Virus record (IMG/VR): IMGVR_UViG_3300009502_000237
Span: 1 to 20,924 of that record
Length of the DNA: 20,924 nt
Reading direction: 5' to 3' (one strand)
Source of the DNA: a virus
The translations under genes were made by a program, and so were the position numbers. The notes under the pieces are model-generated. The model saw only the letters and a list, made by a program, of their open reading frames with translations, searched no databases and had not been told where the DNA came from. Within the stretch, counting starts at the first letter, position 1. Every line of letters begins with the position of its first letter. Below are positions 13,981-20,924 of the stretch, piece after piece.

Positions 13981-16104
13981 TTAAGCACCGGCATTCTTTC
14001 CGATACCGCGCCAATCGGAAGCTCCCACAGCAAATATTGACATAAGATCCCAGACGATTCCGCGAGCCTGTCCGATTTCGGATGGTGCCGAACGAATCTG
14101 AGGGGCTTCTTCACCTGCGAGAGTCGCAAGTACAAGATGCTGCGCAACATTCGAATCCGCTGCGAAATACCATGCAGTTGTTGACACTTCGTCAATGTAC
14201 GGCGTGGTAATAAGCTCGATACCCATAGATGCGAACGGATTGACAATTGCAGGGTTTGTCTGGCTGTTGCTCCCGGTAGAGTTTGTATATGCTGCGGGTG
14301 AACCGAGAACCTGCTGCCACTGCGACCACTGGGTTTCACCGGTGATGATATACTTGATAGGAGCTTGCGTATACTGTGCCTTGCTCACGCCATCTGGTGC
14401 AGGCAGTTTGATCGAGCGCAACAGTTTTCGGGCTTCGGCAAGCGACGGCGTAGAAGGTGCCGCACTTGATCCGATGTTCGCATGTGTCGAATGAAACATT
14501 GGCTGTGAATCTTCGTTCATTGTCGGGCCAACAACTCCGGAGCCTGTTCCTTCGGAATTTCCGCGAATGAGGAAGTTATACGTTGCGCGATCTTTCTTGC
14601 GTGCAACCGCTCCACCCATGGCGGAAGGGATGCGAGAGAATGCCGATTTGTCGTCGTTGACAATCGCCTCAAATGAAATCGAAAATGCTTTCATGTATTT
14701 GTAAAGCGTGATCAGTTCGCCCTTATCGGCGAACCGGCCCCATTCAGGATTTTTGCCTTCAGGAACCCAGTCGATATCCGAGAAATTGGACATGTTGACA
14801 AGTTTATTCTGTTTGAAATCGTTGAGAGATTGACGACCGATCCAACGATCATACGTTGTCTGAATCTCGTCGTAACCCTTCATCAAAAACTTGTTTGCAG
14901 CAGCGGCAAGAATATACGCAAAGTCGCCGGAAGCCTGAGCAATCGCGCCGCGTGAACCAAAATTGCCTCCCATTATTTCGCGCGCAATTTCGTTTGCGGA
15001 CATTGTGAGAACGCCCTTTGCGCCGGAACGCTCGAGACAAACTTTTGCAAGTGCCTGGAGCCCGTCAACGCCGCGAATCTCTGAGCCTTCAACCTTTTTT
15101 GCGCTTTCGGAATCGATGCGGCTTGCTCCGATTGCGTTCCGAATACATATCGCAGTTGTCGCAACTTCACGGAATTTATCGGCTTCATCTGCTGTGATTG
15201 CAATGTTGCCGCCCTGTTCCCCGGGGTTCTTTGCAGCGACCATACGTTTCTGCGCTTCGACGATAAGTTTGCGCTGTACGTCAAGAGCGGGTGTCAATTT
15301 CGAGAGATCTTCTCTCACGAAATCAATTTCGATTCCAAGCTCACGGCAAGAATCTTCGATCTGATTTCTGCGCGAACCTTCAGCCTCAAGAGCTTCCTTG
15401 ACTGCTGCTTTCCGAATGTTGTCCACGTCAACTGTATTTGCAGTGGGCGCGGGTGTCTGACCTTCTACGTTGTCGGCCATGAGAGCCTCTCTTTCTTTGA
15501 TGTTAGAGTTACGGTCACGGAACTTGCTTCTCGCATCCGCGCCAATTGGAGTCGTAGATATTTCAAAAGGTTTCCAAATTGTTCGAACAGCCATTCTCAT
15601 TTTGCTGTTTGTGTTATCGTACTCTTTTCCGTTCACTGTTCCACGCTGTCCCGGCTCAATCCATGATGTTGCATCCGAGAATGTCTGATACCCGACTGAT
15701 AAATCAGTCAAGTGGCCCTCACGCGCAAGTGTCGCAATATCATCGGCAAGCGAAGAGAAATAAACGTCTGTCTCACTTGTCCCATTGTTCATGTTTTCCA
15801 TATTGCGGCATGAACCGCGAACAGAGCAAGACCCTTCGCCGCGACTATGATTGTCAAGTAATGGCACTTGTCTATTTTCTGGCAACTGCATACCATCCAT
15901 ACAAAGAACTTCACGTATGAGATCGTCTTGGCTCCAATCGTATACAGTTACAGGCTCTTCACTTGAGAAAATAGCGCGGCATTTGCGTTGCGTAACGCTT
16001 CCCTTCTCGTCTTTCTCTTCCACATAAGAACCTGGAGCAAAAGAACGATATAAACCGCCATCAATTAAATTTTCCTGCTTGTTTTCATTATTGTTCTTCG
16101 GCAT
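13981..16104 (-). CDS. Prohead protease - scaffold - major capsid fusion protein
   Basis: A 707-aa protein with two recognisable parts in one frame. Residues 1 to about 200 look like an S78 (HK97-type) prohead protease: PLLDNHSRGEG with His86, LTDLSVGYQ with Ser136, and WKPFEIST with Glu181 followed by PIGADARSKF, the order His, Ser, Glu expected for the active site. Residues about 209-310 are helical and charged, like a scaffold (delta) domain. Residues about 310-707 are the capsid subunit (KDRATYNFLIRG, APIKYIITGETQWSQW, TTPYIDEVSTTAWYFAAD). The gene overlaps the portal by 17 bp and starts after AAGGAAG. It is clearly richer in G+C than its neighbours. An in-frame ATG at 15480 with good ribosome binding could yield capsid alone. 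Confidence 0.85.
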   Translation of the reverse strand: MPKNNNENKQENLIDGGLYRSFAPGSYVEEKDEKGSVTQRKCRAIFSSEEPVTVYDWSQDDLIREVLCMDGMQLPENRQVPLLDNHSRGEGSCSVRGSCRNMENMNNGTSETDVYFSSLADDIATLAREGHLTDLSVGYQTFSDATSWIEPGQRGTVNGKEYDNTNSKMRMAVRTIWKPFEISTTPIGADARSKFRDRNSNIKEREALMADNVEGQTPAPTANTVDVDNIRKAAVKEALEAEGSRRNQIEDSCRELGIEIDFVREDLSKLTPALDVQRKLIVEAQKRMVAAKNPGEQGGNIAITADEADKFREVATTAICIRNAIGASRIDSESAKKVEGSEIRGVDGLQALAKVCLERSGAKGVLTMSANEIAREIMGGNFGSRGAIAQASGDFAYILAAAANKFLMKGYDEIQTTYDRWIGRQSLNDFKQNKLVNMSNFSDIDWVPEGKNPEWGRFADKGELITLYKYMKAFSISFEAIVNDDKSAFSRIPSAMGGAVARKKDRATYNFLIRGNSEGTGSGVVGPTMNEDSQPMFHSTHANIGSSAAPSTPSLAEARKLLRSIKLPAPDGVSKAQYTQAPIKYIITGETQWSQWQQVLGSPAAYTNSTGSNSQTNPAIVNPFASMGIELITTPYIDEVSTTAWYFAADSNVAQHLVLATLAGEEAPQIRSAPSEIGQARGIVWDLMSIFAVGASDWRGIGKNAGA
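15478..15491 (-). promoter_or_regulatory. Internal ribosome-binding site and start inside the protease-capsid gene
   Basis: GAGAGG at 15491-15486 stands 5 bases before an in-frame ATG (15480-15478, Met209). It lies exactly between the protease part and the scaffold part. Starting here would make a 499-aa scaffold-capsid protein without protease, giving many capsid subunits per protease, as nested genes do in lambda (C/Nu3). Confidence 0.55.
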
Positions 16105-17620
16105 TTACTTCTTCCTTCGGTGAAAAGTTATTTTCCTTTGCCGCAATCTGGGGAATCACTGCGATTCCCATTTCTTCACGCATTTTCTTTTCTTCTGATA
16201 ATTCAGCGTACAGTACATCGCGATTTTTACCAGTCTGTTCGCATATGTCGTTATCAGATACCCACCCCGCATTCTTTTCTGCAATAAGCGCCTGCATATC
16301 CTTGAGCGGGTCAACCCATGCCCAACGATCAGGCGTCCAAACAGCGCGGCAAAAGCCCCATTTATTCTGTCTGAAATCTGATATTGTTTTACCAGAAATA
16401 AAGCCAGACAAAAAAGCCCACTGTACAAATTTATCGTATACTGGTTGGCAAAATGTACGCTTAACAAATTCCTGTTTCTTCTGGTAATATCTGCGCCGAT
16501 CCTGTACGGTTGTACGCGAGCTGGAAAAAGTTGCGCCCCGGGTGTCCGTTGTCAATTCCTGAAAAGAGATTCCCATTCCAACCGCAACTTGCTGCAAATA
16601 CAAATCAAGCATTGCGCCATATGTGTCTTTTATGCTATCAGATGCCTGTATAATCTCGGGCTTGACTTTACTTTTAAAGACTTTACCGGGAGACAAAGAA
16701 ATGTTTCCATCGTTGTTTTTTTGTGATGGATTAAACGCTTTGCTGTCTTCACTTACCCATAAAGCAATTGCAGCTTGTATCCTGCTTGCAATTATCCTAT
16801 CTTCCTGCAATTGCGAAAGATCCCATAGGGTAGTGAGAACCGGAGCAAGCCAAGGAATACCGATAAATTGATTGAAATGCCATTTTTCATACCCGTGAAT
16901 CATGTTATTTGCGGGCATGTCAAAAAACATCCAAGTCAACAAATCTTGGAAGTAATAATGCTGTGCTTCACCGAACTCATTTACTTGCACGCCGTTGAAA
17001 ATCATCGGCATTACCGGCATTGCAAAATTATCATGTGAAAATTCTATGTATGATTGGTCAATCTGTTGAAAAGCGAAAGGAAATTTATTGCCTTTTTGAG
17101 ACGGGACATAATTAAGAAAAAGTCCACCGGAGATACAGCAATTTCCCACATACTTATACTGGACATCATAGAACGAATCATGATCTGGACGAAAACATTG
17201 ATCATTGAATATTTGCCAAAGAGAATCGAGTTCTTTTCCGAGTGCTTTTGTGCCTTCATCTTCGACACCGTCTTTATTTAGCGGTCTTGCTCTTGGAGAA
17301 ATTCCGCGCCCGACTATCTGCGATTGCAAAGCGCGTACTGCATTCCGTGCATATGGATCTGTATCGTATGCTTTCTTTGCACGCGCGTATATTCGTCGAT
17401 ACTCAAGGCGCAAAACATTTTGATCGACAAGTACGGAAGGGTTCCAATCTTGACGGCTTACACTCACGTCCGCTGCTGGATAGTATCTTTCCGCAATACG
17501 CCCTATTTCGCGGCTGAAATGAGCGTCAAAACGCGGATCGGGAGGCATGATTCCTTTACGGAACATACTATAATTGCTTACATGCTCACGAATTGACGCA
17601 ATAGGATTTTTAAACGCCAT
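16088..17620 (-). CDS. Portal protein, lambda B family
   Basis: A 510-aa protein of the lambda-type portal family (lambda B is 533 aa). Indicators are an N-terminal region with RIYARAKKAYDTDPYARNAV, typical of the family, the VGRGISPRARP segment, a stem-type region (QQVAVGMGISFQELTTDTRGATFSS), and the later YQKKQEFVKRTFCQPVYDKF helix. It forms the dodecameric DNA channel at one capsid vertex and is the site where terminase docks. The start shares one base with the gpW-like stop (TAATG). The C-terminus overlaps the protease-capsid start by 17 bp and is acidic (PKEEVNAEEQ). Nothing looks truncated. Confidence 0.9.
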   Translation of the reverse strand: MAFKNPIASIREHVSNYSMFRKGIMPPDPRFDAHFSREIGRIAERYYPAADVSVSRQDWNPSVLVDQNVLRLEYRRIYARAKKAYDTDPYARNAVRALQSQIVGRGISPRARPLNKDGVEDEGTKALGKELDSLWQIFNDQCFRPDHDSFYDVQYKYVGNCCISGGLFLNYVPSQKGNKFPFAFQQIDQSYIEFSHDNFAMPVMPMIFNGVQVNEFGEAQHYYFQDLLTWMFFDMPANNMIHGYEKWHFNQFIGIPWLAPVLTTLWDLSQLQEDRIIASRIQAAIALWVSEDSKAFNPSQKNNDGNISLSPGKVFKSKVKPEIIQASDSIKDTYGAMLDLYLQQVAVGMGISFQELTTDTRGATFSSSRTTVQDRRRYYQKKQEFVKRTFCQPVYDKFVQWAFLSGFISGKTISDFRQNKWGFCRAVWTPDRWAWVDPLKDMQALIAEKNAGWVSDNDICEQTGKNRDVLYAELSEEKKMREEMGIAVIPQIAAKENNFSPKEEVNAEEQ

Positions 17621-17823
17621 TAAAAGTACCCTTTTGGTGCAAAAGTAGCCTGATATATCCCGCCGTTCTCTTCTTCTGCCATTTTCCGCTTCGCGTCTAT
17701 CAAGTCGCTTGCTTTTGTATAATCAATGCGCCTGTCTCCAATTGTTAAAGAAGATATGCCGCGCCCTGCGTTTTTTGCCGCTGCGTCGTCGATTGCATTC
17801 AATTCTTCAGGCGTTATTGTCAT
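17620..17823 (-). CDS. Head-tail joining protein, gpW-like
   Basis: A 67-aa protein with the length and layout of lambda gpW: an N-terminal helix (TPEELNAIDDAAAKNAG), a short beta hairpin with SLTIGDRRIDYTKAS, and a second helix (LIDAKRKMAEEE). It sits between the terminase region and the portal as in lambda and overlaps the portal start by TAATG. gpW closes the filled head so the tail can attach. The ribosome-binding site is weak (AGGT about 4-5 bases before the ATG). A strong terminator ends 18 bp before its start, so it needs read-through, antitermination or another promoter. Confidence 0.8.
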   Translation of the reverse strand: MTITPEELNAIDDAAAKNAGRGISSLTIGDRRIDYTKASDLIDAKRKMAEEENGGIYQATFAPKGYF

Positions 17824-17841
17824 TTTTACCTATTTTTAAAT

Positions 17842-17905
17842 AAAAAAAAGGCGGTTTTCGGGCATTTAAAAACGTAAAAACGCTTCTAAACAACCGAAAA
17901 CCGCC
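17842..17905 (-). terminator. Strong intrinsic terminator between terminase and gpW/portal
   Basis: A perfect 12-bp stem, GGCGGTTTTCGG (17905-17894) with CCGAAAACCGCC (17861-17850), is followed on the minus strand by eight T (17849-17842), then ATTTAAA. The loop region has an inner stem, GCGTTT (17883-17878) with AAATGC (17867-17862), stacked on the outer stem. The T run is only on the minus-strand exit side, so it acts leftward. Confidence 0.85.
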
Positions 17906-17930
17906 CAGAAATACAAAGAACATCCTTGTC
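17842..17930 (-). ncRNA. Candidate short RNA (about 90 nt) in the terminase-portal gap
   Basis: A promoter-like pair of boxes at 17965-17937 predicts transcription from about 17930, and the strong terminator ends it at about 17842. The product would be about 90 nt, mostly the compound terminator hairpin with a 25-nt leader and an unpaired 10-base bulge (TTGTTTAGAA). It contains a 38-codon frame from 17923 with no properly spaced ribosome-binding site, which I do not accept as a gene. Function is unknown and existence is a prediction. Confidence 0.4.
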
Positions 17931-17965
17931 CGATTAAGTATAATATATACTAAAATCGGTCACAA
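17930..17965 (-). promoter_or_regulatory. Sigma70-like promoter over an operator-like palindrome
   Basis: On the minus strand TTGTGA (17965-17960) and TATACT (17942-17937) are 17 bp apart, close to sigma70 consensus. The -10 and spacer lie inside an imperfect palindrome at 17930-17959: outer arms CCGATT and AATCGG, inner arms AGTATA and TATACT, with a 3-bp centre. A dyad placed like this often is a repressor site. The terminator begins 25 bp beyond the predicted start. Confidence 0.55.
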
Positions 17966-17991
17966 TGCCACATTTGTTTTATATTTTTTTA

Positions 17992-18204
17992 TTATTTCTC
18001 AAATATAAGAATTACCCTCAGGCCTGATTGCTCAATTTTACCTATGTATTTCGCCCCATTTGCCCACTGTTTTTCGAGTTCCGCGCTCACGTTGCCTTGC
18101 TCCACATCGACCTTGTATTGTCCTTGCTTGTTGATACGCAACCCGTCATGTTGCGGTCGGTTTTGATGTTGTTGCACCTGTGGCCTGTTGTTTGATTGCA
18201 TCAT
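17992..18204 (-). CDS. Gln-rich 70-aa protein between terminase and gpW
   Basis: A 70-aa protein that begins MMQSNNRPQVQQHQNRPQH, a low-complexity Gln/Asn/His/Pro-rich region, and then has a short ordered part (INKQGQYKVDVEQGN, WANGAKYIGKIEQSGLRVILIFE). AAGAAGGTG lies about 7 bases before the ATG at 18204, and 36 bp separate it from the large terminase stop. Lambda has no gene here, between A and W. The large terminase C-terminus is likewise Gln-rich (EQRQQQQRSTEQQ), so an interaction or shared expansion is possible. I do not recognise a family. Packaging accessory or head completion are guesses from position. Confidence 0.6.
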   Translation of the reverse strand: MMQSNNRPQVQQHQNRPQHDGLRINKQGQYKVDVEQGNVSAELEKQWANGAKYIGKIEQSGLRVILIFEK

Positions 18205-18240
18205 TTTTTCACCTTCTTGATAATTTTTGATAGTTCTGAT

Positions 18241-20214
18241 TCATCTCATACCCCCTGATTTATTCCACCGATCTTGTATGCCGCTTAGAAAATTATCGCT
18301 TTGCTGTTCAGTTGATCTCTGTTGCTGTTGCCTCTGCTCCTGTTCCTCTCCTTTAACCTTTACATATTGATCATCTTTCAACGTTTCGATATTCTCAACA
18401 TTAAATAGATAGTTGTCAAGCTCTATAAACACATATGCCGCCTGAATATAGTTTTCACAATCGCGCATATGGTCATCGTCGCCGTGTATCCAAACCTTCT
18501 TTGTATTCCCTTCCTTATCGCGCTCTTCCCTGTCATACTGCTTTACAAATTGTCTTATATAGTCGTTGCTTATGTTCTCCGGCAAATGCCAGTTATCTTT
18601 TGCACTGTCAACCGCCACAATGCGAGATAAATTCTGAGTATTTCCAAGGTATAGACCATTGTTTCCTTCACGGATAAGCGGATTTATCTTACTTGCAGAC
18701 CCGATATAGGCATATAAAAACGGTATTGTTGCAACAATATGATCTACAAATTTCTGTTTATGACCGCCTCTATCGATAAACCCCGCCGATATTTCCAGCT
18801 TTCGGTTATCTTTTGTAATCAATTCCTTGCCGTAAAGACGCTTTTTTACCTCTTCTGTGACGTATTCCGGTGATTGATCTTGCCCCATTTCGCAACGAAT
18901 GAGCCCGCAATCAAGCAACCATGATTCTTTTCCGTATCCGAAGCCTCGCAGGACAAAATAAAACTCCGCGTCCTGTGTATCTATACCACACAACACACAT
19001 AAAACGCCTTCCGGTATACGCGCATCATGCGTATTATAAGATCCACATTTTCCCCGAAGCCATTCGGTAGATTCTTTCTCTGTTGTTATGCTTGCGAACT
19101 CTCCCATATCCTCATTTAGAAAGGTTCTGATCTTTACAATATCACTCGTCTTTTGCGCTTCGAACCAACGCGCCAACCCCTCAGAAAACTTAAACGAATA
19201 GTCAACGAACCGGTTCCATTGAAACGAAACAGAATTATAATCGCGCCGCTGCGTTATTTCCCCGGCATTGCTTATCGTCTCACCCTTTGCACCCCATACC
19301 ACCCTTTGCCCCATATCGATACGGTCACGCTCTTGTATTGTGTTTTGACAATGAACACACTCGTAATATGCGGCCTCTGTTTGCCGGATCCTGTCCGGGT
19401 CGTGGTCGCATACTTTTTGCTGGTTAGGGATCTCTTTTATCTGCTCAAGTTTAAACTCCTGGTATCGTCCGCATTTAGGGCAAGGAAATTGCGGCCGCAA
19501 ATTGAGAACGCCACTCTTGAACATTTCCTTATGTAAAACATCACCCTCTTCTATCGGGGACGATTCGAGTATTTCTTTTTTCTTACCGATCATCCCGTAT
19601 GCTTCTTGCCGTCCGCGTAATTGTTTTATCACATCGAAATTAGACCGCTCCGAATCCTTGTCCGCTGTGGGATATTTGCATACTTCACTTGCATATATCA
19701 AACCGGCTGAAAATGTCGCTATGTCACTTTTGACTAATGCAGACGCTACTCTGATAATACAATTTCGAAGCGTGATCTTTTCTTTTGTAAGGTGATCCGG
19801 ATTGCCATCCCATAAACGGGCAAGGCGTGGCACCTGTTCAATAGTCGGCTTAATTCTATCCTGAAAAACATTCTCCACCGTGTCGCGCTTGGCATAACAG
19901 AACATCCCATGAAACCCGTATGTATCTACGCAGTACCATACTGCAACCTCCGCAATAAGTGATTTTCCCGTTTGCACCGGCCCGCAATAAATCACAGAAT
20001 TATACTTTGCAATCGCATTCAACGGCTCGATCTGCCACGGATACAATACAAGTTTTCCAGTACTTGCGTATCCAGCCCCAGGCATGAGTATAAAGTATTC
20101 TTCGGCCCATGCAGAAGGGAGTTTCGGCTCTTCCATTGCAAATGAGTCGCGCTCTCCCTCAACGAATTTATGATCGTCTTTTGCTGTAGGAAATATCAGT
20201 GTGTTCTCAGTCAT
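18241..20214 (-). CDS. Large terminase subunit, GpA family
   Basis: A 657-aa protein of the lambda A type (641 aa), the ATP-driven packaging motor and cos-cutting nuclease. The N-terminus has LPSAWAEEYFILMPG, then a Walker A box GPVQTGKS at residues 78-85. The Walker B position reads GLIYASEV (residues 171-178), with Ser176 where Asp is usual and Glu177 as the likely catalytic acid. Zinc-type CPKCG and CVHC pairs lie near residues 240-285. The nuclease part has LCGIDTQDAEFYFVLRG, with the Asp expected in GpA enzymes. The C-terminus is Gln-rich. The start overlaps the small subunit by 8 bp. Confidence 0.92.
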   Translation of the reverse strand: MTENTLIFPTAKDDHKFVEGERDSFAMEEPKLPSAWAEEYFILMPGAGYASTGKLVLYPWQIEPLNAIAKYNSVIYCGPVQTGKSLIAEVAVWYCVDTYGFHGMFCYAKRDTVENVFQDRIKPTIEQVPRLARLWDGNPDHLTKEKITLRNCIIRVASALVKSDIATFSAGLIYASEVCKYPTADKDSERSNFDVIKQLRGRQEAYGMIGKKKEILESSPIEEGDVLHKEMFKSGVLNLRPQFPCPKCGRYQEFKLEQIKEIPNQQKVCDHDPDRIRQTEAAYYECVHCQNTIQERDRIDMGQRVVWGAKGETISNAGEITQRRDYNSVSFQWNRFVDYSFKFSEGLARWFEAQKTSDIVKIRTFLNEDMGEFASITTEKESTEWLRGKCGSYNTHDARIPEGVLCVLCGIDTQDAEFYFVLRGFGYGKESWLLDCGLIRCEMGQDQSPEYVTEEVKKRLYGKELITKDNRKLEISAGFIDRGGHKQKFVDHIVATIPFLYAYIGSASKINPLIREGNNGLYLGNTQNLSRIVAVDSAKDNWHLPENISNDYIRQFVKQYDREERDKEGNTKKVWIHGDDDHMRDCENYIQAAYVFIELDNYLFNVENIETLKDDQYVKVKGEEQEQRQQQQRSTEQQSDNFLSGIQDRWNKSGGMR

Positions 20215-20683
20215 GCGTTCTCGAATACGTGTTCATTGCTTCCCTTACAAAATGTTCAAACAATGGCCGCAACGCCTCAACACTCTTAAATGCAAACATG
20301 TGGACATTACGCATACAGGTTTCCGTTAGAAAGTTTTTTAGAGAATCGGCGCGGGAACAAAGAATTTTATTCATATCCGCAATTGGAATATTCTTACTCT
20401 TCATATCGTCAATATCAATTCCTAATTTCTCGTTTTGCAAACTGAGCTTTTGTATTTCCAATTCCAATTTACCACTCGGAGAACTGTTCTTCTCTTGACG
20501 CTCATCCCGCCACTTGCGAACCTCTCGCACATCATACATTCCGTCCGCATTGCGCGGACACCCTGCCCACTGGCATACAGCCGCCGGTGTCAATCCGAAT
20601 ATCTCCGCTATCTCTTTTCCGGTGTAAAGATAGTTCGGGGCAGGTTCCGGCTTCTTGCCGCGTGCGTCACGTAGCTTTTTCAT
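20207..20683 (-). CDS. Small terminase subunit, Nu1-like
   Basis: A 158-aa DNA-binding protein with the lambda Nu1 plan: a winged helix-turn-helix near residues 18-60 (YTGKEIAEIFGLTPAAVCQW, then MYDVREVRKWRDER), a helical segment with heptads (LELEIQKLSLQNEKLGIDIDDM), and a C-terminal part (FAFKSVEALRPLFEHFV) that may bind the large subunit. It recognises the packaging site. GGAG lies 4 bases before the ATG at 20683. It is the first gene of the visible operon and overlaps the large subunit by 8 bp. Confidence 0.88.
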   Translation of the reverse strand: MKKLRDARGKKPEPAPNYLYTGKEIAEIFGLTPAAVCQWAGCPRNADGMYDVREVRKWRDERQEKNSSPSGKLELEIQKLSLQNEKLGIDIDDMKSKNIPIADMNKILCSRADSLKNFLTETCMRNVHMFAFKSVEALRPLFEHFVREAMNTYSRTHD

Positions 20684-20924
20684 TTAACTCCATTTAACTA
20701 AAAATATATTTGCTTTTTATGCTTGGTCTAAATTATGTTGAGCATGTCCTATGCAAAACAATCCTGCGAAACACAAGGCCAGCTAAGCCACCGATCTTTT
20801 AACTATGCAATTTTTACCGCTTTCATAGCTAAACATACACCATTTTCAATGTTTTCTATTCCTTTTTCAATAAATAGCCAATTTTAAAAATTTTTCATGG
20901 AGTTTTTGAGAGGCCGTCGAATGC
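20684..20924. other. Non-coding stretch upstream of terminase, possible cos/packaging region
   Basis: No acceptable gene lies here. On the plus strand CATTTAACT occurs twice in tandem 10 bp apart (20681-20689 and 20691-20699), overlapping the terminase start, and TTTAACT recurs at 20798-20804. Two TTTTCAAT copies lie near 20843-20871. In lambda-like phages with Nu1/GpA, cos with Nu1-binding repeats lies just upstream of Nu1. A minus-strand frame enters from the right edge and stops at about 20868, too short to judge. Confidence 0.3.
20822..20849 (-). promoter_or_regulatory. Weak candidate promoter for the terminase operon
   Basis: On the minus strand TTGAAA (20849-20844) and TATGAA (20827-20822) are 16 bp apart. 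The region is A+T-rich, so such matches arise by chance, and it could equally lie inside the packaging site. It is the best sigma70-like pair I see before the small terminase. Confidence 0.25.

Noticed and set aside
13974-14339. A 121-codon minus-strand frame within the capsid gene
   Set aside because: Arg/Ser/Leu/His-rich composition typical of an off-frame reading of a higher-G+C gene; it lies wholly inside the capsid domain.
14963-15364. A 133-codon plus-strand frame opposite the scaffold region
   Set aside because: Antisense to the capsid fusion, Ser/Arg/Pro-rich, with no motif; best explained by the open opposite strand of an Ala-rich coding sequence.
17807-17923. A 38-codon minus-strand frame starting MFFVFLGGFRLF inside the promoter-terminator unit
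   Set aside because: AAGG touches the ATG with no proper spacing, the codons run through both arms of the terminator, and the frame ends inside gpW in another phase.
1-20924. CRISPR array, tRNA genes, insertion sequences or att sites
   Set aside because: Reading both strands I saw no regularly spaced repeats, cloverleaf-like sequences, transposase frames or long flanking repeats.

Overview
The window carries the packaging, head, tail and early lysis end of the late operon of a tailed phage or prophage with a long non-contractile, lambda-like (siphovirus) tail. Every gene I accept reads on the minus strand, so gene order runs from right (20.7 kb) to left (1 bp). Genes are packed with ATGA, TAATG, GTGA or short overlaps, and most have AG-rich Shine-Dalgarno sequences. 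No integrase, repressor, replication gene, tRNA, CRISPR array or bacterial flank is visible, so I cannot tell an integrated prophage from a free phage contig.

Layout in transcription order: an upstream non-coding stretch that may hold cos (20684-20924); Nu1-type small terminase and GpA-type large terminase (20683-18241); an unrecognised 70-aa gene (18204-17992); a 168-bp gap with a promoter over a palindrome and a strong terminator (17965-17842); gpW-like joining protein and lambda-family portal (17823-16088); a 707-aa natural fusion of an S78-type prohead protease with scaffold and major capsid (16104-13981); a decoration protein (13915-13499); connector, completion and terminator-like proteins (13496-11936); a 99-aa unknown; the major tail tube protein (11622-10639); a tail-assembly chaperone pair joined by a probable -1 ribosomal frameshift (10637-9883); the tape measure (9886-8087); a distal-tail-like protein, a 1299-aa tail hub and a 97-aa accessory protein (8083-3026); two fibre-like proteins with apparent signal peptides (3056-680); two one-helix membrane proteins that may begin the lysis cassette (661-204); and the start of a third apparently exported protein cut by the window edge (186-1).

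How they work together: terminase cuts and pumps DNA through the portal into a prohead whose scaffold is processed by the fused protease; gpW and the connector proteins close the head; chaperones G and GT load tail tube subunits on the tape measure above the distal tail and hub; the left-end genes would serve adsorption and lysis.

Host: sigma70-like promoters, clear Shine-Dalgarno use, exported fibre-like proteins and 'VGIG..P...L.V.G' fibre repeats suggest a Gram-negative bacterium of moderate to low G+C. A Fibrobacterota-like host is possible but is only a guess. The observations most worth following are the A_AAA_AAA frameshift, the internal start inside the protease-capsid gene, the promoter/palindrome/terminator unit in the terminase-portal gap, and the run of signal peptides in the fibre region.
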